From positions 1 to 48,791 of the forward strand of contig JBBEBO010000001.1 in NCBI GenBank assembly GCA_040882265.1: a stretch of DNA of 48,791 bases, read 5' to 3'. The DNA is from Brumimicrobium sp040882265 (GTDB taxonomy: Bacteria > Bacteroidota > Bacteroidia > Flavobacteriales_D > Crocinitomicaceae). Both the position numbers and the translations under genes were made by a program. This document shows positions 18,783 through 28,367 of this stretch, in pieces; positions within the stretch are counted from its first letter, which is position 1; each line of letters opens with the position of its first letter. The notes under the pieces were generated by a model, which saw only the letters and a program-made list of their open reading frames with translations, searched no databases and had not been told where the DNA came from.

Positions 18783-19703
18783 TTAATCGAAATATGTGCC
18801 AAATCCTGCAATACGTTGTTTCCAATAACTAGATTCGTAAATGTCTACAATTGAAATTCCAACGCTTGTACTTGCGTGAATCATTTGAATACTGTTGTTG
18901 TTTGTAGAATATATAATGCCAACATGCGAGATGCCAGAGCCGTTATCAAAAAATACGAAATCTCCAGGTTTTACTTTTTTTCGTTTTACTTTTTTAGCAG
19001 CATTATATTGATGAACAGCTCTTCTGTTAAGTGTTTTTTCAAGTTCTGTTTTCATTAGATAAGAAGTAAAACCACTGCAGTCGAATCCGTTAGGTGTATC
19101 TCCAGCCCATCGATAAGGTACACCAAGTAACTCTTGTGAACGACTTATGATTTGTTCTCTTTGTCCAGAAATTGATGTTTTAACCTCAGGTCCCTTTTCT
19201 TTTAATTCTTCCTTAGTCTCAATTTTTATTTCATCCTTCTGAAAATCTGTTACATCTGGGATGTCATCAAATACATCGTTTAAAATAGCTTTAATTAACT
19301 CTGTTTTTTCTTTATCATTAGTTCGTTTTAAGTCTCCTAACCATTGCTGTAAATCACTTTTTAAAACACTCATTTCATAAGCATGAGCTTTTAATAAGTC
19401 GTTACCTTCTTTTGATTTCTGCAACATATCAAAAGTCCTTTTGGCTTCAATGATAGAATATTTATGCCGTTTAAACCAACCTTCATTTTGAGCCAATTGA
19501 AGTTTTGATAATGCTAGGTAATATTCGGGCAAATATGAAAAGTCATAGGAAGGATCGTCTAGTAATCTTTTGGACTTGCGATATACATTCTTGTAATGCC
19601 CCTGATCATAATACATTTCTAATTTATCAAATTCAGGCACTTGACTCAAAATGAAAGAGGTGGTTGAGAAAAAGATAGACAACATTAAAAATATTCCTTT
19701 CAT
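18783..19703 (-). CDS. Secreted NlpC/P60 peptidoglycan endopeptidase
   Basis: Cell-wall hydrolase expected to cut peptide stems in peptidoglycan. The start at 19703 (MKGIF) is preferred over an in-frame ATG 30 bases upstream because it begins a standard signal peptide ending near FILSQ. Residues about 20-180 are helical with a tetratricopeptide-like character and contain no known catalytic motif. The C-terminal NlpC/P60 domain (about 190-306) has the full catalytic set: Cys209 in FDCSGF, His260 in SHVGIIY and His276 in IHAST. The 306-residue length is ordinary for this architecture in Bacteroidota. It converges with the small membrane protein gene and appears monocistronic. Confidence 0.87.
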   Translation of the reverse strand: MKGIFLMLSIFFSTTSFILSQVPEFDKLEMYYDQGHYKNVYRKSKRLLDDPSYDFSYLPEYYLALSKLQLAQNEGWFKRHKYSIIEAKRTFDMLQKSKEGNDLLKAHAYEMSVLKSDLQQWLGDLKRTNDKEKTELIKAILNDVFDDIPDVTDFQKDEIKIETKEELKEKGPEVKTSISGQREQIISRSQELLGVPYRWAGDTPNGFDCSGFTSYLMKTELEKTLNRRAVHQYNAAKKVKRKKVKPGDFVFFDNGSGISHVGIIYSTNNNSIQMIHASTSVGISIVDIYESSYWKQRIAGFGTYFD

Positions 19704-20031
19704 ATTAAATAAATCTTCTACGAAGAAACGCAATATTTCTACATTAAATTTAAATTTTAAGAAAATACGTTAACAGCAAAATGTTTAAATCTGAAATATT
19801 AAAACACTGTAGTTCTTGAATGGGAAAAAATAAGTATATTAAGGGTCGATTGACAAACTGACATTATAACATGACAAAAAGTTGTTTCGTTTAAGTGTGT
19901 GTAAATCAGCTGAATGATATGATTAGTGGTGATTTAACTTCTTTTGTTTAACTAGATTGGAGTTAAAAAACTAAATAGAACAATAGTTGTACTATAAGTA
20001 AAAAATTTACAAATAAAATTAAAAATACGTA
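19704..20031. other. Intergenic region between divergent NlpC/P60 and proC genes
   Basis: 328 bases of AT-rich DNA that must hold the promoters of both flanking genes. I find no convincing TAnnTTTG box, strong hairpin or small coding frame; only a weak 6-bp inverted repeat (TTTAAC/GTTAAA) near 19945-19970. Confidence 0.5.
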
Positions 20032-20838
20032 ATGAAAGTTTTAGTTATAGGAGGAGGAAATATGGGGTTGACTTACTCCGAAGGAATGGCTGCTTCAGCC
20101 CTGCTGAATAGAAGAAAATTGATGATTCACGACTTAAGTGCGGAGACAATTGCTCGATTAAAAGAAAATTTAGCGTTTAATGTTTTTGAAAAACTAGAGG
20201 ATTGTCTTCCACAAGCAGATATTATTTTCATAGCGGTGAAACCATATCATTCTGAGTCACTATTTGAGAAGATGAAAAGCATGGTGAATGACCAGCAAAT
20301 TTTTGTATCCCTCATGGCAGGTGTTAAAATAGATTTTATTAAAGAAAGTCTAAATGCAAAGAAAGTAATTAGAACAATGCCAAATTTGCCAGCGAAAGTT
20401 GGAAAGGGGGTGACTTCTTTTACAGAATCAGATGATGTTTCACGCGTTGAGTTATTAATGGTTCGAAATTTATTAGACACAACTGGAGAGTCAATTCACG
20501 TGGAGACTGAGGAATTTATTGATAAATCAACTGGGATTTCTGGAAGTGGACCTGCATACGTGTTTTACTTTATGCAATCAATGCTTGAAGCTGCAAAAAA
20601 AATGGGCTTTTCAGACAATGATTCTAAAGTCCTTGTTAGTGCAACATTTGAGGGCGCAGTGAAGTTGTTTAACGAATCAGACTTATCTCCAGAAACTTGG
20701 ATGAATAGAGTTGCTTCAAAAGGAGGCACAACTCGTGCAGCTTTGGACTCAATGGAAGATAATAATGTTGAGGAATTAATTAAGGAAGCTGCTTATGCCG
20801 CTTTTAACAGAGCCGTTGAGTTAGGGAATGAATCTTAA
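20032..20838 (+). CDS. proC: Pyrroline-5-carboxylate reductase
   Basis: Last step of proline synthesis: NAD(P)H-dependent reduction of pyrroline-5-carboxylate to proline in the cytoplasm. The N-terminal dinucleotide-binding loop is VLVIGGGNMG (residues 3-12), and the C-terminal family signature STGISGSGPAYVFYFMQSML is at about 166-185, followed by the helical dimerisation domain with TRAALDSME. 268 residues is the standard length. It heads the cluster proC-proB-proA; proB begins 22 bases after its stop. Having all three proline genes together with proC first implies one transcript for the whole pathway from glutamate. Confidence 0.95.
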   Translation: MKVLVIGGGNMGLTYSEGMAASALLNRRKLMIHDLSAETIARLKENLAFNVFEKLEDCLPQADIIFIAVKPYHSESLFEKMKSMVNDQQIFVSLMAGVKIDFIKESLNAKKVIRTMPNLPAKVGKGVTSFTESDDVSRVELLMVRNLLDTTGESIHVETEEFIDKSTGISGSGPAYVFYFMQSMLEAAKKMGFSDNDSKVLVSATFEGAVKLFNESDLSPETWMNRVASKGGTTRAALDSMEDNNVEELIKEAAYAAFNRAVELGNES

Positions 20839-20860
20839 ACTTTAATTTAAACCATAAACA

Positions 20861-21649
20861 GTGAGTGATTTTAAGAAAAGAATTGTAGTAAAAGTTGGTA
20901 CAAATGTGATGACCAATAAAAACAATCGCATTGTTGGTCCAATTTTGAAAAACTTAGTGAGACAAATAGCATACTTGTATGAAAGAGACATTATAACCAT
21001 TTTGGTTTCTTCAGGTTCGGCTATTGCAGGTAAAGAAGTGCTTGGAGATTGTGACGCTAAAGATGCAACTACCAGAAGACAGATCTTTTCATCTGTAGGT
21101 CAACCGAGAATGATGCGTCACTATTATTCAATGTTTCACGACTTCGGGATGAGATGTGCACAGATTTTAGCAACGAAACGTGATTTTGCTCCTGGTAAAT
21201 ATCGTGAGAACATGATTAATTGCTATGAAGGATTATTGGCAGAAGGGATCATTCCAATTGCAAATGAAGACGATGCTGTTTCTCTAACAATGTCTATGTT
21301 TTCAGACAATGATGAGTTGGCAAGTTTAGTTGCAGAACTGGTTAATGCCGACATGTTAATTATGCTGACTGATATTGATGGACTATTCACAGGTCATCCT
21401 GAAGATGATGCTTCTGAACTCCTTCATGATGTTTCTGTAACACAGAATGTAGAGAAATATGTTCAAGAGTCTGAAAAAGGAGAAGGAGAAGGTCGAGGAG
21501 GCATGGAGTCCAAATTGAAAATCGCAAAATCTACAGCAAATAAATCTATACCAACATATATTGCGAATGGAAAAGAGGAGGACATTATCATTGACATTTT
21601 AAATGGTAAGAAAGTAGGAACTATGTTTAGTAATAACAACAAGAAGTAA
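20861..21649 (+). CDS. proB: Glutamate 5-kinase lacking the PUA domain
   Basis: First committed step of proline synthesis, phosphorylating glutamate with ATP; normally the target of proline feedback inhibition. It is an amino-acid kinase fold: VVKVGTNVMTN near the N-terminus binds the phosphates, SSGSAIAGKEVLG (about 47-59), NEDDAVS near 137, LTDIDGLFTGHP near 168-179 and GRGGMESKLKIA near 209-220. The protein ends at residue 262, whereas E. coli ProB has 367 residues with a C-terminal PUA domain; that domain is absent, not broken, since the kinase fold finishes cleanly. The start is a GTG at 20861, 22 bases after proC. proA starts 35 bases downstream. Confidence 0.93.
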   Translation: MSDFKKRIVVKVGTNVMTNKNNRIVGPILKNLVRQIAYLYERDIITILVSSGSAIAGKEVLGDCDAKDATTRRQIFSSVGQPRMMRHYYSMFHDFGMRCAQILATKRDFAPGKYRENMINCYEGLLAEGIIPIANEDDAVSLTMSMFSDNDELASLVAELVNADMLIMLTDIDGLFTGHPEDDASELLHDVSVTQNVEKYVQESEKGEGEGRGGMESKLKIAKSTANKSIPTYIANGKEEDIIIDILNGKKVGTMFSNNNKK

Positions 21650-21684
21650 GGTTAAATTTTAATATAAAAATACAAACAAACGAA

Positions 21685-22884
21685 ATGGAATTTTTAGAAA
21701 CAGCCAAAAAAAATAAAGTACTACAATCGATGATGGAGATCATTGATAAACGAAGGGATGAAATTATAGCAGAAAACAAACGGGATTTAGACGCTTTTGA
21801 AAGAGATGACCAAGCTCTATATGATCGCTTAGTTGTTGATCAAGAAAAAGTTGACTCGATGATTAAATCGATAAGAGAGGTGAAAGATCAAGATGATCCA
21901 GTTGGGAATGAAATTTCTTCTATTACACTCGATACAGGATTGGAAATAATTAATAAAACAGATCCTTTTGGAACAATTATGATTATTTACGAATCTCGTC
22001 CAGATGTAACAATTGAAGCGGCCGTTCTTGCATTTAAAGCAAACAATAAAATTTTATTAAAAGGAGGACGTGAAGCTTATCACAGCAATGTGGTCTTGGT
22101 GAAATGCTGGCATGAAGCCTTGAAAGAGAATGGACTAGATGAAAGTTGGATTAAAATGTTGGAATTGAATAGAGAACAAACACAAGAATTTCTCAGAAAT
22201 CCATCTGAAAAACTTGATTTGATTGTTCCAAGAGGTGGTGAAAAACTAATTGAGTTTGTTAAGCATCATGCAAAATGCGCTGTATTGATCAGTGGTAGAG
22301 GAAACAACTTCTTATATGTTTCACCAAAGGCAGACTGGGCGAAAACTGTGAAAGTGATTATCAATGCAAAAACGGATAAAATTTCTGGCTGTAATGCGCT
22401 TGATAAGGTGTTAATTGATAAAAACATCGATGCTTTCAATTCTAAAGTAGAAGATTTGAATGAAGCACTATCCAAACTGGGCGTTGAAGTATTGGTTGAT
22501 CAAGAAGTTTCAAAAATACTTTCTGAAAACTCAAAAATACCAAGTGAAGATACATGGAGTGAAGAGTTTCTTGCTATGAAAATAGTTATAGGTGCTATTG
22601 ACTCACTAGATGATGCTATAGAGCGAATTAATACATATTCAGGAAAACATTCAAGTGTTATAATGACAGAGGATAATGATGAAGCAAAAAAGTTTATGGA
22701 GCAAGTAGATAGTGCTGCAGTTTACCAAAATGCTTCAACTCGTTTTACAGACGGAGGTCAAATGGGGGTAGGTGCTGAGCTAGCAATTAGTACAGATAAA
22801 CTTCACCACAGAGGTCCTTTAGGTTTAAAGCAGCTGGTAACAAATAAATATTACGTGTTTGGCGATGCTCATATTAGAGAGTAG
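21685..22884 (+). CDS. proA: Glutamate-5-semialdehyde dehydrogenase (gamma-glutamyl phosphate reductase)
   Basis: NADPH-dependent reduction of gamma-glutamyl phosphate to glutamate semialdehyde, second step of proline synthesis. The aldehyde dehydrogenase-like fold is recognisable from GTIMIIYESRPDVTIEAA (about 95-112), LLKGGREAYHSN (about 126-137), LIVPRGG near 180 and the catalytic-cysteine segment SGCNALDKVLID near 235-246. Near the end FTDGGQMGVGAELAISTDKL is the family signature. 399 residues is within the usual range. It is the third gene of the proline operon and is followed by a strong hairpin terminator at 22902-22945. Confidence 0.94.
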   Translation: MEFLETAKKNKVLQSMMEIIDKRRDEIIAENKRDLDAFERDDQALYDRLVVDQEKVDSMIKSIREVKDQDDPVGNEISSITLDTGLEIINKTDPFGTIMIIYESRPDVTIEAAVLAFKANNKILLKGGREAYHSNVVLVKCWHEALKENGLDESWIKMLELNREQTQEFLRNPSEKLDLIVPRGGEKLIEFVKHHAKCAVLISGRGNNFLYVSPKADWAKTVKVIINAKTDKISGCNALDKVLIDKNIDAFNSKVEDLNEALSKLGVEVLVDQEVSKILSENSKIPSEDTWSEEFLAMKIVIGAIDSLDDAIERINTYSGKHSSVIMTEDNDEAKKFMEQVDSAAVYQNASTRFTDGGQMGVGAELAISTDKLHHRGPLGLKQLVTNKYYVFGDAHIRE

Positions 22885-22901
22885 AGTAACTTAAGTATAA
22901 T

Positions 22902-22945
22902 AAAAAACGGAGACAAATAAATAAATTACTTGTCTCCGTTTTTTT
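22902..22945. terminator. Bidirectional rho-independent terminator between proA and the giant surface protein gene
   Basis: AAAAACGGAGACAA (22903-22916) pairs perfectly with TTGTCTCCGTTTTT (22930-22943) around a 13-base loop. The A-run and T-run flanks let it act in both directions, for proA on plus and the convergent 1607-residue gene on minus. Confidence 0.85.
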
Positions 22946-22961
22946 ATTTAGCTAATTGCCG

Positions 22962-25900
22962 TTATTTTAGTAAATTGACATGACCAATTTCCTCTTTGCG
23001 TTCGTCATTTTTATTTGTTTTAAATATTATTTTCCAAACGTATGTTCCCTCTTTGACTACTGTATTTGAACTTACACCGTATGTGCCATCCCAACCCACG
23101 TTTGCATCGTTTGATTCAAAAATAACCTCTCCCCAACGATTAAATATAAGTAGTGTATAATTGTAAGGATCAAAACCACTCGTAAATATTGGTTTAAATG
23201 ACTCATTGAAATCATCATTATCTGGAGTAAATGTGTTTGGAACGTAGAAAATTAAATCTTCAAGAATGTTAATTACTGTATACGCAGTATCACTACACCC
23301 ATCTTCATTTGTTGCAATTAATTGCACTTCAAAAGTATCTCTGACATCTGGATATGTATTGGTAGGATTTATATCTGAACTAGAGTTGCCGTCACCAAAC
23401 TCCCATTCATAAGTTACTGCTCCAGAGGAACCATTTTCAAAATCTACCTCAGTGTTTATCGTTGTAACTTCATCTGGACTATATGTAAATGCAGCGTTAG
23501 GATAACCTGAAACACACACATAATCATTTACTGTTGTTGAAGAAGTACACCCATTCCCAGATGTAACTTCTAATGAGACATCAAAGCATCCTTCATTATT
23601 AAATGTATGAGTAACTTCATCACAACCAGTTGCTGTTGATCCATCCCCGAAATTCCAAGTACAATCAGTCCCTGGGTTATCAAAAGTATTTGTGAAAGTA
23701 ACAGTTACTGGTACACAACCATTGTTGTTATTCGCTTCAAAACTAACAATTGGTATAGGTTCGACAGTAACATTAACTTGATCAGTTCCTTCACAACCTT
23801 CATTAGTAGTTCCTGTTACTGTATATGTTTGAGTAGAGTTTGGACTAAATGAATTCCCGTTTATTATACCGTTGTCCCAAGTGTAATTGTCGGCTCCAGA
23901 ACCTGTGAGTGTCACTATCTCACCCTCACAGATTAATATGTCATTTCCAGCATTAACATCAGGGTTTGGGTGAACAGTGACAGAGACTTGATCTGTTGAA
24001 ATGCAATCAGCTAAATCTGCGGTAACAGTATAATTGGTTGTACCAACTACTTGATTAAATGGTACACCATCATTGACACCATTATTCCAGCTAATATTTG
24101 CACCATCTGGATTATCTGCAGTTAACGTTAAATCTTCGCCTTCACAAAGCTCTTGATCAGTACCTGCGTTAACAGTAGGAGAGTTAGGATCTGTTAAGTT
24201 TATAGATGAATTATCTACTGTTGTACAACCATTTAATGTTACAATGAAATCAGAATAAGTTCCTGCAAATAGGTTGTCAATTAATATATCACCTGAAGCA
24301 TCAGATGTCATATTATTTGGGCCAACAGGATTACCTCCATCAGAATAAGTTACTTCATAAACAGTGTTTGGTTCTAGACCAATTAAAGTTACAGTGCCAT
24401 CAGAAACGGCACATTCAGTTGGATCTGTGGAAGATAGTGTAAATGTTGGAGTGATATTTATTGTAACATCGAAAGTTTGTTCATCAAAACAGTTAGGAGT
24501 CGTGCCAGTTTCATCATAAATATACAATGTTGTTGTTCCTGATGTGGTAATATTATCACCAGCATTATATTGTGTTCCTCCTCCGTTTGGAGCATCATAA
24601 TAAACCTCATTTCCAGTTAAATCATTACCTGTAATTGTAGGGAGTGTATAACTGTCACACTCAACTTGATCAGCGATAGCGTTGATACTTGGTGTAATGT
24701 TAATAATAACATCAAAAGCTTCTTCATCGAAACAATTGGGCGAAGTAGTTGTTTCATCGTAGGTATAGAGTGTTGTAGATGTAGTAATGTTGTCACCAGT
24801 ATTATATTGAGTACCACCTCCATCTGGAGCATCATAATAAGCTTCGTTACCAGTTAAATTTGCACCAGTAATTGTAGGAAGCGTATAAGAATCACAAACT
24901 TCTTGATCAGCTATGGGATCAATGATTGGAGTGTTATTAATTATAATATCAAATGTTTGTTGGTTGTAACAATTAGGAATCGTACCAGTCTCATCATAAA
25001 TATATAAAGTGGTAGAAGTAGTAATAATGTCACCAGCATTATATTGTGTTCCACCTCCATTTGTTGCGTCATAATAAGCTTCATTTCCTGTTAAATCTGT
25101 ACCAGTAATTGTAGGAAGCGTATAAGAATCGCAAACTTCTTGATTAGCTATAGGATTAATAACAGGAGAGAAATTTATAGTTACGTCAAATGTTTCTTCA
25201 TCGAAACAATTAGGAGTCGTCCCTGTTTCATCATAAATATAAAGCGTTGTTGTACCAAGCGCTGTTATATTGTCACTAGCGTTGTATTGTGTTCCACCTC
25301 CGTTTGTTGCATCATAATAAGTTTCATTACCTGTTAAGTCTGAACCTGTAATTACTGGAAGTGTATAAACACCACATTCTTCTTGATCAGCTAATGGGGC
25401 AATGTCTGGAGAAACATTAATTGTAACATTAAATGTTTCTTCATTGAAACAGTTAGGGACAGTCCCTGTTTCATCATAAATGTAAAGTTGAGTGGTTCCA
25501 ACGGCTGTAATAATATCACCAGGATTGTACTGTGTACCTCCACCATTTGTAGCGTCGTAATAAGCTTCATTCCCCGTTAAATTAGTACCAGTTATTGCAG
25601 GTAAGGTATAGTTTTCACATTTAGTTTGGTCAGCTAATGGATCAATAATTGGTTCGGGATTAATAGTAATATCAAAAGTTTCAGTATCAAAACATACTGG
25701 ATCTGGAGTAGTGTAAGTGATTGTGAATGTGCCATTTGCTGAAGATAAGTCAATAAGTCCAGAGTTTGGGTCTATCGTTAATCCAGCTGGAGCTGAAGTG
25801 AATGTGCCCCCTGGTGTTCCAGTTATGTTTGCAGATGGATCAAGTTGCGTTTCACAATAAGTAGCATCCGCGTAAGTAAAACTTGCATCTTCAATACCTA

Positions 25901-27785
25901 CAAAAGTACCAGAAATTGATTCTGGACAACCATTGTTGTCGACAATATCAAATGAATAATTATCTCCATCTACAAGACCTGAGACAACAACAGTTCCACC
26001 ATCTGTTACTGAAGTTGTTGAAAGTGAAGCGGAAGCAGGTTGTAAATTTGAAATTGTAAAGTTACTACCATCATATTCAGGATATCCTCCTTCTATTGTA
26101 ACAGTTGCAGTACCAGCTTGACAGTCTTCTAAAATATTTGTGGTTATCTGATTCAAATATGTAGCAGTAGTCATTTGGTCTAAAGCTAAGTCATAACAGT
26201 CTGTTTGGTAGGTTGAAGCACTAACTGATCCTAGCGTCATTGGAACTATGTAGAACTCATCACCAGCACCAATGCCAAGAGAAATTAAAAAAGGATCTAA
26301 ATCCCCACCGTTATTTAATAAAGAAATATCATTGGCACTAATAAAACCAGCTAAACAAGGATCGTTATTTGGGTCGATTCCAACTCCTCCAGGGCTTGGA
26401 GGGCAAGTGTAGAAAAAATATGCTAATCCAGGATCATTTCCAGGTGCAATAGGAGGAATATTAAAATCGTTATTCGTGTTAACATCTAGTACATCTCCAT
26501 CACATAAAATAAAATTATTTGATGCATTACCAGTTAAATTAGATGTTACAGTGCCTGCTTCATCTGGTGGAGTGTATGGCGGTAGGTTAACACTTAGAGA
26601 TTGTGAGCAAGCTGGGTCTGCTGAAAAATAAACTTCGAAATCACAGTTCCCCCCTGTTAAATTACCTAAAGGGCCAGTATGTGTATAATTTATACTCCCA
26701 GGATTGGCAAATGGAGCAGAAGCTATTATAGTTTGATTTCCATCACAATCTTCAAAGATTAAATCGCCTGAAGCTGGTGGAGTAGTAAATTCGACAAGTC
26801 CATCAGTCTCCCATGTTTGAGAACAATTGTCTAAAAATGTATTTACTTCAAAATTTGTAATTAAACAACCACTGCAGTCTATTACTTCAATTGTAGTTTG
26901 ATCTTGGGCATCGCACGGTGTGGTTCCAATATCGTAATCAATTGTATGTGTCCCTACACCTGCAGCTGCTGGATCAAACATACCTGTGGCACTTACTCCA
27001 GGTCCAGACCACGTTCCTCCGTTGTCGACTGCTGTTAATTGGAATGGAGCATCATCATCACAAACAGTATTAACAGTTGTTATTGTTGGGTCAGGAGGAC
27101 CTGTTTGAGCACTATTCAAACCATTTCCTAATTCCAATGTGAAATCAGTTTGACCGTCGCTATAATCTTCAACTAAAATCATTACTACATCACCAGCATT
27201 TACAGGTGGAGCAGCAATCTGAGCATTGCAACCATTAATTGTATTGCCAAATTCGGCACAACCTTCACAGGGATTAACGAAATTGCAACCAATTTCTGTA
27301 GCTGGACTTAAACTAGCACAAGGATCAGCTTGACCAGTTATATCAAAAACTGCAACATCAAGACATTGCCCTCCTGCTAAATTGTTTCCTTGAATTAATA
27401 AATCTAAATCTCCACCTTGTGTAATGTATAATATGATATAAGCATAATTTGGAGCTACTTGACCGTTAAGAAAAGCTAAACAAGATGAAGGGTTAGCAGA
27501 AGCTTGATTAAAACCAAATGGACCAGCCACACCTGGTTGACAAATTGAAATGTCAGTGTTACATCCAGTTCCGCCTGGAGGTGGGGGATTAGTATTACAA
27601 GCATCATAATCAGCTTGACAAATTGCATCCCAAGTATTATTACAACAGTATGTATCATTAGTAATCACTGTTTGATAACAAGGATCTGTACTCGGGTATG
27701 GAGCTACAGCGGTACATTGACCATATAAATCCATTTGAAATAATAAAATAAAAGATAACGCTATAAATAAATTGAAAAATTTCAT
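22962..27785 (-). CDS. Giant (1607-residue) secreted repeat protein with PKD domains and type B T9SS sorting domain
   Basis: Large surface adhesin-like protein exported by Sec and the type IX system. A signal peptide spans about residues 1-22. The N-terminal third is cysteine-rich with Ig-like beta domains. Residues about 712-1112 consist of five tandem units of 79-81 residues sharing YTLPxITG, LTGNExYYDA, GGGTQYN, TTLYIYDET and a PNC motif. Further Ig-like domains follow, then two PKD-type domains (WNFGDGSTATG and WEFGDGNSSS, about 1375-1520). The C-terminal ~85 residues are a type B sorting domain with VPNTFTPDNDDFNESF, FNRWGEVIF and GWDGTYG. No PorP/SprF gene is adjacent; instead a small secreted protein ends 2 bases upstream. 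No enzymatic motif is visible; adhesion or gliding is the likely role. Confidence 0.88.
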   Translation of the reverse strand: MKFFNLFIALSFILLFQMDLYGQCTAVAPYPSTDPCYQTVITNDTYCCNNTWDAICQADYDACNTNPPPPGGTGCNTDISICQPGVAGPFGFNQASANPSSCLAFLNGQVAPNYAYIILYITQGGDLDLLIQGNNLAGGQCLDVAVFDITGQADPCASLSPATEIGCNFVNPCEGCAEFGNTINGCNAQIAAPPVNAGDVVMILVEDYSDGQTDFTLELGNGLNSAQTGPPDPTITTVNTVCDDDAPFQLTAVDNGGTWSGPGVSATGMFDPAAAGVGTHTIDYDIGTTPCDAQDQTTIEVIDCSGCLITNFEVNTFLDNCSQTWETDGLVEFTTPPASGDLIFEDCDGNQTIIASAPFANPGSINYTHTGPLGNLTGGNCDFEVYFSADPACSQSLSVNLPPYTPPDEAGTVTSNLTGNASNNFILCDGDVLDVNTNNDFNIPPIAPGNDPGLAYFFYTCPPSPGGVGIDPNNDPCLAGFISANDISLLNNGGDLDPFLISLGIGAGDEFYIVPMTLGSVSASTYQTDCYDLALDQMTTATYLNQITTNILEDCQAGTATVTIEGGYPEYDGSNFTISNLQPASASLSTTSVTDGGTVVVSGLVDGDNYSFDIVDNNGCPESISGTFVGIEDASFTYADATYCETQLDPSANITGTPGGTFTSAPAGLTIDPNSGLIDLSSANGTFTITYTTPDPVCFDTETFDITINPEPIIDPLADQTKCENYTLPAITGTNLTGNEAYYDATNGGGTQYNPGDIITAVGTTQLYIYDETGTVPNCFNEETFNVTINVSPDIAPLADQEECGVYTLPVITGSDLTGNETYYDATNGGGTQYNASDNITALGTTTLYIYDETGTTPNCFDEETFDVTINFSPVINPIANQEVCDSYTLPTITGTDLTGNEAYYDATNGGGTQYNAGDIITTSTTLYIYDETGTIPNCYNQQTFDIIINNTPIIDPIADQEVCDSYTLPTITGANLTGNEAYYDAPDGGGTQYNTGDNITTSTTLYTYDETTTSPNCFDEEAFDVIINITPSINAIADQVECDSYTLPTITGNDLTGNEVYYDAPNGGGTQYNAGDNITTSGTTTLYIYDETGTTPNCFDEQTFDVTINITPTFTLSSTDPTECAVSDGTVTLIGLEPNTVYEVTYSDGGNPVGPNNMTSDASGDILIDNLFAGTYSDFIVTLNGCTTVDNSSINLTDPNSPTVNAGTDQELCEGEDLTLTADNPDGANISWNNGVNDGVPFNQVVGTTNYTVTADLADCISTDQVSVTVHPNPDVNAGNDILICEGEIVTLTGSGADNYTWDNGIINGNSFSPNSTQTYTVTGTTNEGCEGTDQVNVTVEPIPIVSFEANNNNGCVPVTVTFTNTFDNPGTDCTWNFGDGSTATGCDEVTHTFNNEGCFDVSLEVTSGNGCTSSTTVNDYVCVSGYPNAAFTYSPDEVTTINTEVDFENGSSGAVTYEWEFGDGNSSSDINPTNTYPDVRDTFEVQLIATNEDGCSDTAYTVINILEDLIFYVPNTFTPDNDDFNESFKPIFTSGFDPYNYTLLIFNRWGEVIFESNDANVGWDGTYGVSSNTVVKEGTYVWKIIFKTNKNDERKEEIGHVNLLK
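24450..25652 (-). repeat. Five tandem coding repeats of 237-243 bp inside the giant surface protein
   Basis: Unit boundaries taken at the Pro codon that begins each repeat fall at 25652, 25409, 25166, 24929 and 24692, ending at 24450, giving 243, 243, 237, 237 and 243 bp. All units stay in frame (81, 81, 79, 79, 81 residues). The units are very similar at both protein and DNA level, consistent with duplication within the gene. Confidence 0.9.
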
Positions 27786-27787
27786 AT

Positions 27788-28132
27788 CTAGTAGTTTCTT
27801 AAGTAGTTTTCTAAATACTCGATATAGTTGTTAGCTTCTTCAGGGTAATTTTCAATCCAATTTATAATTAACTCATTGAAAGTTGAATGCTCTTGAATTG
27901 GTCTTTTTGGGTAGTTAGGAGCAAGTTCTGTTCTTGAATCCTCAATTAATGGTAAAATTTCATTAATGACATCATCAGAATTGTCTTCTAAACTGAATAA
28001 GTTTTTATGTAATGCAGATAAATGTTTAGCTCTTTGCTCTGAAGTTGATGTGTCTTGAGAGAATGATGCTAAAGAGATTAAAAAGAAAATAGTTGATATA
28101 AAAAAAAGTTTAAAATATAAGTTTAGTTTCAT
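27788..28132 (-). CDS. Small secreted protein encoded directly upstream of the giant surface protein
   Basis: 114 residues from the ATG at 28132, chosen over one 27 bases upstream because it starts a clean signal peptide (MKLNLYFKLFF through SLASFSQ). The mature part is acidic and helical, with KHLSALHKNLFSLEDNS in the middle and a tyrosine- and asparagine-rich end (NYIEYLENYLRNY). I recognise no domain. The stop lies two bases before the start of the giant type B protein, so the two are almost certainly cotranscribed and translationally coupled. A role in handling or anchoring that protein is an inference from position, taking the place that PorP/SprF holds at the other type B locus. Confidence 0.72.
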   Translation of the reverse strand: MKLNLYFKLFFISTIFFLISLASFSQDTSTSEQRAKHLSALHKNLFSLEDNSDDVINEILPLIEDSRTELAPNYPKRPIQEHSTFNELIINWIENYPEEANNYIEYLENYLRNY

Positions 28133-28304
28133 AATAGTAGCAATTTCATAGTTTAACACTATAAATTAACGTTAATTATTTGAATTAGTTGCTGATAAGT
28201 TGTATGTTTTAATTAAGAATAGTGTTTTTTAATGTTAATAAGTTGATTGAATTTAACAGATTGTACTTTAAAATAAAAGTTCTATTTCAAAAGGTATTCT
28301 ATTT

Positions 28305-28350
28305 ATAAAAGAGAGGACTGTAGTTTAAAACAGTTCTCTCTTATTTTTTT
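28305..28350 (-). terminator. Terminator downstream of the DUF4421 gene
   Basis: AAGAGAGGACTG (28309-28320) pairs with CAGTTCTCTCTT (28331-28342) with one G-U pair around a 10-base loop. On the minus strand the stem is followed by TTTTAT. It separates the DUF4421 gene from the small secreted protein gene. Confidence 0.7.
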
Positions 28351-28367
28351 AGTGATCACAATTAACC

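Noticed and set aside
24450..25652. Regularly spaced repeats that might suggest a CRISPR array
   Set aside because: The repeats are 237-243 bp, lie in frame within one protein and have no short unique spacers.
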